The notes under the pieces were generated by a model. The model was not told the DNA's origin. It did not search any database and saw nothing but the letters and a program-made list of their open reading frames with translations. Position numbers and translations under genes: made by a program. A stretch of 64,000 nt of DNA. It comes from Argentina anserina (lineage: Eukaryota > Streptophyta > Magnoliopsida > Rosales > Rosaceae). The stretch is from the NCBI RefSeq assembly GCF_933775445.1, contig NC_065872.1, positions 22,196,001-22,260,000 on the forward strand, given 5' to 3'. The stretch's first letter is position 1; each line of letters begins with the position of its first letter. This document shows positions 23,755 through 35,632 of this stretch, piece after piece.

Positions 23755-24147
23755 TTAAAATTTAGCAAGAAAATAAGCTTTACAAAATGAGCGATGTGCA
23801 TCCGAGATTGCCATGAATGCATAAGAAAACACGAGAGGCATCATAAGCTCCTGTGAAGGAGGGGATGCTACCACCGACGGCCAGAATGCTGTGGAGTTGT
23901 AGAGAGGGGCAGGCTCGGCCTTACCGTGTGCAGCACGGGTGAGGTGGTCCTCTAATTCCTTCCGGAACTTGAAAAATGGATGACCATGTGAATTCTTAAG
24001 AATTATAATCATCATATCACGTCCAGGATGCCCAAGATGGGCATGCCAAAGCATATAAGAGTCTGAATCAAAAAAGTTGCGTTCAACTGCATATGATTCA
24101 AAAACTCGAATGGAAGTAAGATTTAAACCATTCCCGATACTCTTCAT
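23755..24147 (-). pseudogene. Copia GAG-pre-integrase and start of integrase
   Basis: The frame contains SYMLWHAHLGHPGRDMMI, the LWHxRLGHPG motif of the GAG-pre-integrase domain, then ILKNSHGHPFFKF. The following residues (HGKAEPAPLYN, FWPSVVASPPSQ, FSYAFMAISDAH) no longer read as a clean integrase zinc region. The start of the open frame is not a gene start; this is a fragment of a longer polyprotein. Confidence 0.8.
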
Positions 24148-25426
24148 CTTCTCTAAGATGTGGGGTGCTAACCTGCTTTCTCAGAGGTAACACAAAGATA
24201 TTCCGCTCCATTCTCAACACAATCATCAAGATGAAAATTTATCATTGGCATGTATGGCCTTTTAAAACTTAGTAAGGCCCGAAGATATAAAACACAATTT
24301 CCGCACAAGATCCGTAAAACAACTAATTATCCCGTAGAACAGTATGGGTAGTTATGCAATCAACAAGACACTTGATTTCACCATGGGACATCCTCAAAAT
24401 AAATTATGAGTGTCAGCGACATGGGGAACAATTTCAAGCAATACCCCTTAGGACATTGTCAGAAAGAGGATTGAAAACAAATAGTACAAGCATATTGAAT
24501 GTATCACATGGCAACATTACTAAATTCTTCAACTTAAGAGTTGGAAAAATATGGTATTGGGGCAGTTGAATACCAAATAATTAGGGTGGTTAAAACCATC
24601 CAATTGGTGCGGGTAGTCACCAATAATAATAAAAATGTTTGAGCTATGAAACGACTAAGAGAAAACCGGAAAACCATGTCAAAATATGCTCAAAACCGAA
24701 TGAAACTTTGGCGAGAAAATGCGTCATCAAAGAATGTTGGAAATATGCTGGAAAGACAACGAGAAAATGAGGAAGAATCACCCGGAAAACGCGCTAGAAA
24801 ACTGGTGGAGCCGGTGACCGGAAAATCCACCGCCGCCGGCCGAAATCTGGCAGGTTAGAAGGCCGAACTTCATATCGGACAGGAATCGCCGGCAGAAACT
24901 GGGCAGTGGTGCCGGAAATGCCTGAATTAGCCCGGAATGTGACTAAAAAGGCTGGAAACGTTGGCAAAATGTTCTAGAAACATGCCGGAAACGCTAGTGA
25001 TCATAACGATGTCAAATTTTGACTATCTGAGGTTTCTTTTCCAAATGTTAAGTGTCAAATTCACAATATAGTACTATTGGGTTCATATGTATCCCAAAAG
25101 CGGCCAATTTAAGAACCACAATGAGTTGTAAATATTTACCTTCATGCTAAGTGTAAGGTAAATAAAATTCTCAAAGTGATCAACTTGTAAACAGGAAATT
25201 GAGAAATTTTATTGAATGTCAATCTTTAATACATCACACACAAACTTCTAATTTCAAAATCAAATGACTAATCAAAGTCTGGAGTGTCCATTATAGGGGT
25301 GGAGGCTTAGCCTTGGAAGCAAGGGGCTCGGGCTTTATGGAGATTTGGTGAGTCTCGATCATAGTTCGTCATCCACATGGTTCGATTTGGGGTGTAGAAA
25401 CTTCTTGTAGGTGGAGTATGCCTTGA

Positions 25427-26211
25427 TCATCTCCTTGCTAGCTTGACAATCGCGATTAAAGTGCTTAAATGAGCCACATTTGAAGCATGGAGACTTGTCA
25501 TTACCGGAATTGGAGGCATGAGGAGGCACACGGCCTCATGGAGGTTTGGGACGGGGACGGCCACCCCCTCAGGGTGCTGTGCCGCCTCCATCACATGTCC
25601 AAAAGTTGGACTTGGGCCGAGAACGGCCTGGTTGCCTCCTACCACGAGAATTGTTGCTTTGTTGCTAGTATGGAGCCTTCCTGGATTGATTCTTTTGCTT
25701 AGGAGCTTTCTCATAGTTAGACTTTGGCGTAGCAATCTTTTTAGTGTCAATGGGTCTATTTTTATTCTTGAGGAGGATCTCAGAATACATCTCATTCTTT
25801 GCCAAGAGCGCCATTAAGTCTGAATCTTCTATTCCTCTACATGAGTGCGGTACGTATGTGTTTGAACCTCATAGTTGGTTGGAAACATGTCCAATGTCTT
25901 ATTGAGAAGATCTAGGTCGATCTTGATGACACCAATGGTACCAAGGTCGGATTGCATGCATAGCATATTTTGATTAAGGTCATCCACTCTCTTATAGTCC
26001 AATAGACGGATGTTATCCCATCTACGGTCAATTCAGGGAGAAGCTTATCATGAATGTTGTTGTACCGCAAGTGAAGTTTGTCTGATAATTCTTTAGGATA
26101 TTTTACGTTTAAGTATTGCCTCTTGAGAGTTGTATGGATGTGACATCTCATGAAGATAAGAGCTTGAGTCTTGGTCATAGGTGGGAAAATAGCAGGAGGG
26201 TCGGCAAACAT
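25427..26211 (-). pseudogene. Copia gag (UBN2-type) with zinc knuckle
   Basis: 26211-25912 reads ALIFMRCHIHTTLKRQYLNV, then PKELSDKLHLRYNNI, a Copia gag (UBN2/retrotrans_gag) segment. At about 25430-25490 another frame reads CFKCGSFKHFNRDC, a CX2CX4HX4C zinc knuckle that binds RNA in gag proteins. The two parts are out of frame with each other, and the intervening text is broken. Confidence 0.8.
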
Positions 26212-27041
26212 GCCTTGAATCCCTCAGCTCTCAAAAGCGAGCTCCATGTCGGAAACCCAACAGTGGTATTCCTTGCTTCAAGATCAAGAATGCCAAATTC
26301 CGGTGGCAATGACAACGAAATCTACAAATACAGAATCGATTAGATTCAAGTATAATAAGAATTAGAAGAGGTGACGTATATGGTCACAAGAAAAATCAAT
26401 GCAAAGGACGATACTCACGATCACACCCAAAACAACAGTGCACTAAGGTGACCACACGAAATCGATTAACTTCCGTTTCAAAACTATCGTGACTCCCCCA
26501 GGACCGTCACACGAAAAACATCAACCAAAGAGAAGAGTGGCGAGTTCCCTCCTTTGGCCTCATCTGCGGTATAAGAACGGCGGGAGATTGAAGTAAGGCA
26601 AATATTGTCCGATATAATATATCTATACGTTCAAAAGTGGGAACGTTATTTAAAATTTACCTGTGAATGTGTGGAGAAGACGAGAGTAGTTTTCTCTTAA
26701 GAGAAGATATTGCTTATTAAGTTTGTGTTTCTTGTGTGATAATGACGGAGGAGGAATTTTGAATGTTTTGATGCGGGGTCTTGCAGGACAAAAAGTTTAT
26801 TTTGCGGGGCGAATGTGTAGGAGGCCCTGCAGAGCTGCGGAGGGTCTGCAGAGGTTGCATGGCCAACAGGGGCTGCAGGGAGCTGCCGGAGATTCGGGGC
26901 CATGCAAGGCTGTCGCCAACGAGGAGCGTCAACGGAAAAGGTGCCATAGGCCGAAGACAAGGGTGGCCGGCAGGGAGAAAGAAAATCTTGGGTTTTGAGG
27001 GCTCTAAAAGTTCAGGGTTTAGGGCAAAGTACATGATAACG

Positions 27042-27225
27042 TGGTGCATGATGAATAACAATGTCTTTATTGAATGAAATGAGGGCTATATATAGGCATT
27101 ACATAACCACAATCCTGTATGATTCAGAGTCCTAATAATATTACAGAGATGCGAATCTATCTCTAATCAGAAACCTAATAGGGTTAAGACACACACAATA
27201 GTAGAATAATAATTATCCCGGAACA
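27042..27225 (-). repeat. 5' LTR of Copia element
   Basis: 184-bp partner of 20662-20841. Just inside the element (27033-27041, ATGATAACG) is a poor match to the complement of a tRNA-iMet primer site; too weak to rely on. Confidence 0.83.
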
Positions 27226-27500
27226 ACACTTTCATTTTACAATATATATAAGAAAAAATTTCAACATCAAACTCAGAAAACTAATAATGTAGTACCAAAA
27301 CTCAAATTTTTCTATTAAAATGACACTAAGACCATTTTACATTATGATGTCCTCTTTTTAGTCACGTGCCTCTAAACTAATGTAATTATTTAAATAACCT
27401 TAAAAAAAGTTTCAACATTAATCTCCAATTTAACTAGTCCAACGGTCCAACCTTCCTAGAACATAAACGGTACATGAACCGAAAATTAAAAAAAGTGTCG

Positions 27501-27555
27501 TGGGCTTTTTGCCTATACTGGCCTTGACCAAAAATGTATACAGTGGGCTTGGGCC
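27501..27555 (+). promoter_or_regulatory. Site II (TGGGCY) cluster of the RPS15A promoter
   Basis: TGGGCT at 27501-27506 and 27544-27549, and TGGGCC at 27550-27555. Such TCP-bound site II motifs, together with a telobox, are common upstream of plant ribosomal-protein genes and link them to cell proliferation. Presence is read directly; function is inferred from position. Confidence 0.7.
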
Positions 27556-27646
27556 AGGACACAGCGAGGGTATCCTAGTAAAAACACTGGTTAATACACT
27601 AAAGTCCAACTCGCCAACGCCTTCAGAGTTGTTAAAAAGGAGCCGA

Positions 27647-27654
27647 AAACCCTA
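27647..27654 (+). promoter_or_regulatory. Telobox AAACCCTA near the RPS15A start site
   Basis: AAACCCTA just upstream of a pyrimidine-rich leader and about 90 bp downstream of the site II cluster, a pairing typical of plant ribosomal-protein promoters. Confidence 0.75.
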
Positions 27655-27660
27655 GTCTGC

Positions 27661-27688
27661 CTCTCTCTCTCTCTCTCTCTCTCTCTGC
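27661..27688 (+). repeat. CT microsatellite in RPS15A 5' leader
   Basis: Fourteen CT units in the probable 5' UTR. Pyrimidine-rich leaders are common in ribosomal-protein mRNAs. Confidence 0.9.
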
Positions 27689-27794
27689 TCTCCACCTGCA
27701 TCTCTTGCTCTCAGTCTCTCTCTCAGGTACCCACCTCCACAAAATGCTCCAATCTGACTAATAAGAGCTTACCCATCATGGTTTTTGACTCTAA

Positions 27795-28673
<879 letters not shown>

Positions 28674-29009
28674 GTAGAGTATCAAACAGATAATTGTTAT
28701 GTTAAAATTTTAGTTTCGTAATGCTGGTATGTATGATTTCATAGATTTAATGTTGGTGTCGAGAGTTTATTGTACTGGGATATGACTTCTTTGTTTAGCT
28801 TGGATTGTCCTTCATGTTATTGCAACTTTGATATTGATGTTATTTTGTATTCATCATCAGTAGTCTCTGTTCTGGATGGATATAAAATAAATGAAAAAGC
28901 TCCTTTTGGAATTCTATTTGCAACACATTGATGCAAAAATAGTTGTATGGAATCTTATACGTATTGTGGCTGCTGTTCTTCATCTGTATCATGAATGTCA
29001 TCTTCTGAC
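28674..29009 (+). other. RPS15A 3' flank, no gene seen
   Basis: 3' UTR and downstream sequence of RPS15A, AT-rich, without another recognisable gene. AATAAA-like words occur near 28887. Confidence 0.5.
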
Positions 29010-29131
29010 AGGGAATCAGGATATGCTCAGATGGTGTTGGGATAAAATGAAACTGCCCAGCTGCAGTTGTCCCTGGTGTTGAGTAGTATCATTTTTTCCC
29101 AAACATCATTTGAGCATATCCTGGTTCTCGT
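29010..29131 (+). ncRNA. Candidate miRNA-like hairpin
   Basis: The 5' arm CAGGATATGCTCAGATGG (from about 29017) pairs with the 3' arm CATCATTTGAGCATATCCTG (29104-29123). Pairing continues outward-in through TGTTGG/CCAAAC and ATGA/TCAT, giving roughly 40 paired positions with few mismatches and some G-U pairs. The loop of about 40 nt contains a smaller AACTGC/GCAGTT stem. Near-perfect pairing over 25 nt and a short loop suit a plant MIRNA precursor. I do not recognise the mature sequence. An inverted repeat from a MITE is the alternative. It lies about 340 bp past RPS15A on the same strand, or equally on the other strand. Confidence 0.5.
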
Positions 29132-29509
29132 GCCTTTGATGAATTTGATGTCCCAGGTTGGTTTGCACGATTCTGTAGAACTCTTTTGCCGTTGGTGTAT
29201 TGGAGAGATAGTGTTCCTTCAGGGGTTTTTCTTTGGTTTGATTTGTATCAGGAGTGGAGACTTGCACGGTGGTGAACTGTTTTAAGAAAGCCCCCTTGCT
29301 AATTCAGTATCTACTGAAATTCCAGGAGTTCATTAATTTAATCAGCTATTTTACACCACATTTGTGTACGATCAAGCGAAAGTCTTGAAAATCTCAGAAT
29401 TTGATTGAACAAATGGAGTTTAATTGTGATTCACAACCCGCAGCAAAGAATGAAAACTGGATTAAGGGGGTTGCCTTAACATAATGGAAGTTTAACCTTA
29501 TGCCCGTAT

Positions 29510-30900
29510 GGCCGTGTTTAAATTGGCTTTAAGACGGGCCGGACTTGGGCCCGAATAGTCAACAGGCTTTTAACTGACTGCCCACAATTTTTTAGCCCCG
29601 CGGGACAATGATGACAATTACTGTGAGGTAGGCTGGTAAAATGGGCTGGCCCGGTCCGATTCTAAGATTTGAAAACCCACATATTATCTGACCCATGTCT
29701 TTTTCAATCTTAGGTGTAAAATGGACAGGGTCGGGTCGACACTATCAAAATATGTGAAGGCCGAGCCTGCCTTTTGCGCTGATAAAGTTTTGGCTTAAAA
29801 AGCCCGTCCATGGTTGGCCTAAGGGTCATCATTTGGCCCGTGTGCAGCCAGAAGACCTGATGGGCCATGTCCTAGCCCGGCCCGGTGAAAAACCCAGCTT
29901 TATGGGCATAAGGCTGGGTAAAGGCCGAAGGTTCAAAGCCCAAGTCCCGGCCCGTTGGAGCCAATAAGGCCAAAACCCGGCCCGGCCCTAACCACAAACA
30001 TCAAACTGTGCTCAATATCTGCATGGATGTGTTCGACATTGGAGGGGCTATCAGCTTGACAGATGAAGGCCTTGTTGATAAGGTGGTCGAGTTCATTGAG
30101 TTTCTTGAGTAAAATGGAGGAACTCTTCTTCTTCATCGTTGAAGGTGATCGAAGTGTGTTTGTAAAACAGAGGGTAGGGTTGTGATAGTTCATGAGAGAA
30201 GTTTGGCGGTTACGTAGTTTTATACTGGTATGTAAGTGACTCGGCGTGAGACGTGACGGTTGAGGCCCACCCGAAGCCCATTTATTTTTGAAAATAATAG
30301 TTTTATATTTAGTTATAATATGTCAATTAATTAAATTATTAAATTATATTTCTTATATTTTGTACTATATTTAGTTCAATAATTACTTAATTACCACATT
30401 CTAATTTTTTCTTAATAAATATACATTACACATAAATATAAAAGACCCGTCCGGCCCTAAAATTTGAAAAATATGGTCGAGACCCAGCCCGAACTCATTG
30501 GTAATGAGCCGGGCCGGACCATTTGTCGACCCTTAATTTGGCCCGTAATTTTTAAATATAGTAAAATATTTTAATATTCATTTGATATGAGTTGAACTCA
30601 TGAACTCCTTATTAGAAATTAAGAATAACACTTGCTAATTGAACCAATATAATTTGCTGGATATATCAATCACTCATAATGTAATAATAAAATTTAACAC
30701 CGAGAATTGGCCGGGCTACGGACCGACCCTATAATATACTATATGAGTAGGGCTTTGGGTCAGCTTTGGGCTTGAAAAGTGTTGCCCATATCCTACTCAT
30801 TTCAAAATGGCCTGAGTAAAACCCGCATATTAGTTTTGGCTGAACCGGCCTACGGCCCATCTTTTTAGGTTAAATTTGGGTATGTCCATCAGCCCTGGGC
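29510..30900. repeat. GC-rich GGGCC/GGCCC repeat patches, probable hAT-like remnants
   Basis: Dense GGCCCGGCCC and GGGCCGGG words recur at 29530-29990, 30450-30540 and 30700-30900, separated by AT-rich tracts. TAGGTGTAAAATGGACAGGG near 29714 resembles the ends of plant hAT elements of this composition, and AGCCCTGGGC ends the block near 30900. The minus frame at 29933-30193 has a short open stretch (TMKKKSSSILLKKLNELD) without recognised homology. Boundaries are unclear. Confidence 0.45.
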
Positions 30901-31042
30901 TTAATTACAAGCCTATTGTGATGTTCACTAAAAAGAAAGAAAACAACTGTTTTGTGTTGGTGACCTTATAAAAAAAATAAAAACATCCACAAATACGATT
31001 ACATGAAATTATGGGAGAAACATCCTTTTATGTTAGGTTGTT

Positions 31043-31136
31043 GAAAAAACAAAGAAAACATGTCACATTATTGAAACAAACCTCATGAGGGGTATAGAGA
31101 AATAAGAACATTCATTTATGCCTAACTTGTCAATGC

Positions 31137-31147
<11 letters not shown>
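31043..31147. repeat. Left ~100 bp inverted repeat
   Basis: Partner of 40758-40862; ends inward at CCCTTATAT. Confidence 0.8.

Positions 31148-31174
<27 letters not shown>
31141..31174. repeat. (TA)n microsatellite
   Basis: Seventeen AT units directly left of the foldback MITE. Confidence 0.95.
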
Positions 31175-31177
<3 letters not shown>

Positions 31178-31660
31178 TGATATTTAGTTCTATGGAACAT
31201 AAGAAAGTTTGAGAAATATCAAGCAAAGTATAGAAATGATATGGCAGAGATCAAGAAGCTTGCAATATTTTTTATTCGTTTTATTGCTTTGCATAATTTC
31301 GGTATATTTATAATCTACATCTATCTATTATTTGGTCATTGTATTAATCTATATTACTAACCAGATGGATATAATTTTTGTTTGAATACTAACGTGTGTA
31401 TTTGTAATGTAGGGTTGGTGATCACTAGATTGTATTTTACTCAACACAAAAAAGTTATATCCCATCTTGTTAGTAATATAGATTGATACAATGAGCAAAT
31501 AATAGATAGATGTAGATTATAAATATACCAAAATTACGCAAAGCTATAAAACAAAGAAAAAATATTGCAAGCATCCTAATATTTGCCATATTCTTTCGAT
31601 ACTTTGCTTGAGATTTCTCAAACTTTCTTATGTTCGATAGAATTGAATAACATCTATATA
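31172..31660. mobile_element. Foldback MITE inserted in a TA microsatellite
   Basis: Two arms of about 220 bp (31172-31395 and 31433-31660) are near-complementary; for instance ATCTACATCTATCTATTATT on the left is matched by its complement on the right. The spacer is about 40 bp. A (TA)n run (31141-31174) abuts the left arm and TATATATGTATATATA the right. MITEs that target TA microsatellites (Micron-type) are known in plants. The transcript would form a very long hairpin. Confidence 0.8.
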
Positions 31661-32164
31661 TGTATATATATAATTCATTATGCTCCCAGATGTCAATACT
31701 TATTTCAAACTAAACCCACCATAGTATTCTATAAGATACACACTTCAAAATGTGTTAATTGTGCTACATATTATATCCGACTTTTTTATATAATTTACAC
31801 AAATTGCCACTATTTAAACATAACATCAATATAATAAATGAGCCTAATTGACGTACTCTATGTCTTAAATGCCATAGTTATCTATTTTTCTCTAATTCTA
31901 ACCATAAGTATGTTGTTTCAATCAACTTCATAATTATTGAGAAAATCATGAAAATTTCCCTATAAAATTATGGTTGAAATTGAATTCGTTCTCTGATTCT
32001 CTAGTTCTATCTATAAAAGATAAACATGTACAATTTTGTTGTATGTATAAGATTCTAACTATTAGAGTTCTGTTCGTAGTTAATTTCAATTTTTGAAACT
32101 CGTCTGCTCTATAGGAATTTTTTTTTCGCTTGATACCTTTATACATTAGGCCAAAAATTTAATT

Positions 32165-32480
32165 AGTCAATACTTAATAGACAATGCTTACTAAAACATC
32201 ATTGTCTGAAACTATCAGACAATGGTATTGAAATAAGCATTGTCTGCAAATTCGGGTAACGACAATGGTTATTCGTAGTCCATTGTCCTAAATATTTCAG
32301 ACAATGGCTTTACATGTGCACCAATACCATTTTCTAATTTACGAGGGTCTGACAATGGTTTTGTTGCTGCCAATTGTCAGAAGCAGAATCATGGACAATG
32401 GTTCTTCTTATTTATAAAGCATTGTCTAACATTATTTGTGACAATTATTGTCGGAAAATAGTAAAAATGGTTTTGAAAGA
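32165..32480. repeat. Left subterminal CACTA repeats
   Basis: At least ten copies of ACAATGG, CATTGTC or CATTGTCTG in both orientations, the mirror of 39560-39905. Probable transposase-binding sites. Confidence 0.8.
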
Positions 32481-32596
32481 CACACAATATTATTAGAAAT
32501 TCTAATCATTAAGAAATTATAAAATATAAAAAAAATCAACAAATATATAACCCTTAGACCCTATATTTATTGGTCTATCTCTCTATTCTACAGCCC

Positions 32597-32603
32597 CCGC
32601 GCG

Positions 32604-32643
<40 letters not shown>

Positions 32644-32653
32644 CTCTCTCTCC
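32597..32653. repeat. Compound microsatellite (GC)n(AC)n(TC)n
   Basis: GCGCGCGC, then ACACACAC, then TCTCTCTC in direct succession inside the CACTA element. Confidence 0.95.
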
Positions 32654-32659
32654 ACCATA

Positions 32660-34008
32660 TACGATTCACCTCCACCTCCACGGAACTCATGGTCGAGTTC
32701 GACCTCAATGCGTCCGCCAACAACCAATGCGCCGAAGCTGGCGAGGCCAACCTCCATGATGAGTTGCTGCAATTTGTTGCCTCATAGCCTCAAACGGGGT
32801 CACACCTTTGGCCTTAGTACAATCTCCACAACTACAGTCACCGCCACCGGTGATGTCTCATTGCTGCAGAATAACATGTAATGTCCTAGGTTGAAAATTC
32901 AGCCTCAACCTACTTGTACTCTCCGTCCCACCATTACTCTCGTCCCTCCTCCTCCGAATTCTCTAAATCGACACCACCCCCACTCGAATTGAACCCTACG
33001 CTTTGAGCTACTGTAACGCCTCGTACCCTAGAAAATATATTCCTTAATTTAAAGATTTTGGGCATTAGTATTTTAATTCGTCACATCATTAAAGTATCAT
33101 TTTACTTTGACATCTCACCTTAGCATTGACAAAAATTGATTTTTTATTTGTCAACGTTCTGGAAAATTTTCATTCATTAAAGATATAGATGACTTTGAGT
33201 TCGTAGACATGTGACATGTCTAGTTTCGGCACCGTATCTAGAAGTTATGAATTGCCGAGTTTAAGAATCGAATTTAGATTAAAACTTTCATAAGGGCAAG
33301 ATGGTAATTTCTTGATAACACCCTAATCATTCTAATTTCTCAGTTCTTCTCTTTCCTCACTCGGGGGCACACTTCTTTTCTTTTCTTCTCTTTCCTTCTC
33401 CCCAAGCTCCCTCTCTGCTTCCCTCTGCTGACGCCGATAGGACCAGCTCCGGCCACCGATCGAGCTCACCATCACCACCAATCAATCAAGTCGTCTCTCC
33501 AAATAAGACCTATCGAGCCTTTGACTCTGACTCCTCCCTTCACGATCCAATGACCCAGTGCCTAAGCCAAGGCGATCATTGTCGTCTAGTCAGCTCCGAC
33601 TGGCGCGCCACCCTCGTTTGAACCACCACGGCAACAACAACACATTCCTATTTTCGGTTTCTCCAATCGACGACTGTGCAAGAAGAGCTTGTGGTGAACA
33701 GTCCTTGTGATCTTCAATTTCAAGTTTTCAATTCAATTTTGACAAAACCCCTCTTTTTTAGGGTTTCTGCTCCGCCTTATCTCCACCATGTCCACCTCCG
33801 TATAGTGAGTCACCAACCTGCACAAGGAAATTCCTCCTCCCTTATATTGATTTCAGTTTGGAGAATCAATGCCTAGCGGCCCTAGCCTCATATTCTCTCT
33901 TATCTGGTTATTTACTCCACTGTATCTCCACCTTTAGCTCTATTTTCCCCCGCGTCGAACCTGCGGAGGTTTAATACGATTGTCTGCAATCTGACACAGT
34001 GAACTTTA
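32660..34008. other. CACTA interior of unknown origin
   Basis: Moderately GC-rich sequence. 32690-32790 has an open plus-strand reading (MVEFDLNASANNQ...) that I do not recognise; it could be a fragment of another captured gene. 33340-33960 is pyrimidine-rich and resembles a 5' leader. Nothing firm can be called. Confidence 0.35.
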
Positions 34009-34573
34009 TACAGTTGTCTGCAATCCGACAGATCCAGTGTTAGTTGCTACAGGGGTGGAGATGACAAGAGGGTTTCTTTGGAAGATTGGACAAGGAGATT
34101 GGGCTTCTGAGCTCTAAGGTATGCGCATGTCAGGAAAGCTATATATGCTCTTTACTTTGGTGTCTGTACATGATTACTTATGTTTGATGTAGTGCTTTCT
34201 GAACCCAATTTCACCTTAAAAATCTAGCTCCAACAATTGTGAAATATTTATTTGTTAAAATTTATGTTCACTTTTCTTCATTCTAATTTGTTGTGATGTA
34301 CTCTACAGGCCATAAGGATTATGTTTCCAGTTTAGCATTTAGTACTGATGGACAGTTCGTTGCATCTGGAAGCTTGGATGGAATTATCCAATTCTAGGAT
34401 ACAACATCAACTAATCTGAAAAGCACACTTGAAGGTCCTGGAGGGGGCATTGAGGTAGTTTCTTGGGCAGTATTTCGTACTACTGCTGTGTTGTAGATTA
34501 CCTAAACTTTATTATGGACCATGTGACTTCTCAGTGGGTCAGGTGGCATCCTAGAGGGCATCTTGTCTTACGA
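34009..34573 (+). pseudogene. Captured WD40 gene fragment (AAMP/Sqt1-like), three exons
   Basis: Three exon pieces keep their introns. 34009-34118 reads NPTDPVLVATG, then GFLWKIGQGDWASEL. 34309-34454 reads GHKDYVSSLAFSTDGQFVAS, then GSLDGIIQF and a stop. 34535-34573 reads WVRWHPRGHLVL. These follow in order the WD40 repeats of plant angio-associated migratory cell protein homologues, which in the yeast protein Sqt1 act in ribosome assembly. Splice borders (GT at 34119, AG at 34307; GT at 34455, AG at 34533) are preserved, so capture was at the DNA level. Damage includes Gln-to-stop and Trp-to-stop changes and small indels. It is truncated at both ends and lies within the CACTA element. Confidence 0.82.
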
Positions 34574-34869
34574 TATTCATTTGACTTTTGTGTTTCCTTC
34601 TCATGTAGTTCAAATTTTCTCAGCATATCTTTGTGAGTTTATTCCTGGATTTGAGCATAATTGTTTATTTTGAGGATTTTAACACATTTTTTTTCTAGGT
34701 CATCCTTCTTAGGGCACTTGATATTATTATGTTCTCAAGTTCTCACATAAACCTGTAATCATGTACAGTGTTTTCAGATGCGACGCCGAAGCGTCGCCGG
34801 ACGAGCGGCGGAGCGATGCGAAGCGAATCGACTTCAATCTCCAGATCGCAGGTCAGTTTGGGTTGTTTG

Positions 34870-35120
34870 AGAGTGCTCCGGCCGTCGTCTTGATTGAAGA
34901 GACCAGTGCTCCGGCCGGGAACGTCGCAGCCTCACAGGAGGCAAGACTTCTTCTTGGCTCGCAGGATTCTTCTGGCTCCAAGAGACAAAGAGTCGAGAGT
35001 GTTCCGGCCGTTGTCTTGATTGAAGAGACACCGGTGCTCCGGCCGTCGCAGCCTCGCAAGACCTCTTCTTGGATCGCAGCATCGCACTTCTGGGTTCGCA
35101 GCATCGCAGGCGGCACGATT
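34870..35120. repeat. GC-rich direct duplication in hAT 5' region
   Basis: The block GTGCTCCGGCCGTCG...TTGATTGAAGAGAC is repeated about 125 bp apart (34873 on and 35000 on). It creates overlapping open frames on both strands, which I regard as non-coding. Confidence 0.6.
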
Positions 35121-35174
35121 ACTGGGTCGAAGAGAAGAGACGAAGAGGAAGATGCAAATTTTTTTTTCTCTAGG

Positions 35175-35227
35175 CCAAAACGACGTCGTTTTGGCACATT
35201 TCATTTAACCAAAACGGTTCCGTTTTG
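35175..35227. promoter_or_regulatory. Perfect 20-bp palindrome and second palindrome upstream of hAT transposase
   Basis: CCAAAACGACGTCGTTTTGG (35175-35194) is its own reverse complement and contains an ACGT core (GACGTC). CAAAACGGTTCCGTTTTG follows at about 35210. Their place between the hAT end and the transposase coding region suggests bZIP-type or transposase binding; this is inference. Confidence 0.5.
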
Positions 35228-35632
35228 ATTAGTTTCAAACGACACAAAAGGGTTTTATCAATTATACAAGTGATTCATAATTTCAACCTAGCATGTCATT
35301 TTCTGAATACTCTCTGCCTCCCTCATTCTCTCTGCCCTCTACCTCCGTGAGTCTCTCTTCCTCTCCATTGGAGATCAAATTTTGTGCTGCCTATAATTTG
35401 CCTATTTGAAACTTGAAGATTTACTTAGCTTTGAGGTTAGTCAACTTTAATCATTTTTAATAATTGATTTGATTTTTGCATATATTTGTTTGCTTTTAGT
35501 TGACTACATACCATAAAATTGATTAATAGTTTCTGAGCATTTGTTGTATGTGTTTGCTGGTGTTTGTGAATATTAGTCATGAGTGAGAAAGGGGTAGCTG
35601 GAAGAGATAAAGCATGAAAATTTACAAAAAAG

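Larger units (their letters stand above)
20662..27225 (-). mobile_element. Copia LTR retrotransposon, decayed
   Basis: Short LTRs of about 180 bp (20662-20841 and 27042-27225) start TGGTGCA and end CCGGAACA, with GCACT and ACACT flanks (4 of 5 bases). On the minus strand the order is leader, gag with a zinc knuckle, GAG-pre-integrase, integrase and reverse transcriptase, the Copia order. Every domain carries stops or frameshifts. A purine tract (AAGGGGGAG on the minus strand) adjoins the 3' LTR. Confidence 0.88.

Noticed and set aside
26697..27077. Overlapping open frames at 26697-27077 on both strands
   Set aside because: Copia leader region; GC-rich, no recognisable domain, and frames on both strands are equally good.
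34761..35228. Overlapping open frames on both strands at the hAT left end
   Set aside because: GC-rich duplicated DNA lacking stops by composition; no domain, and the hAT transposase starts later.
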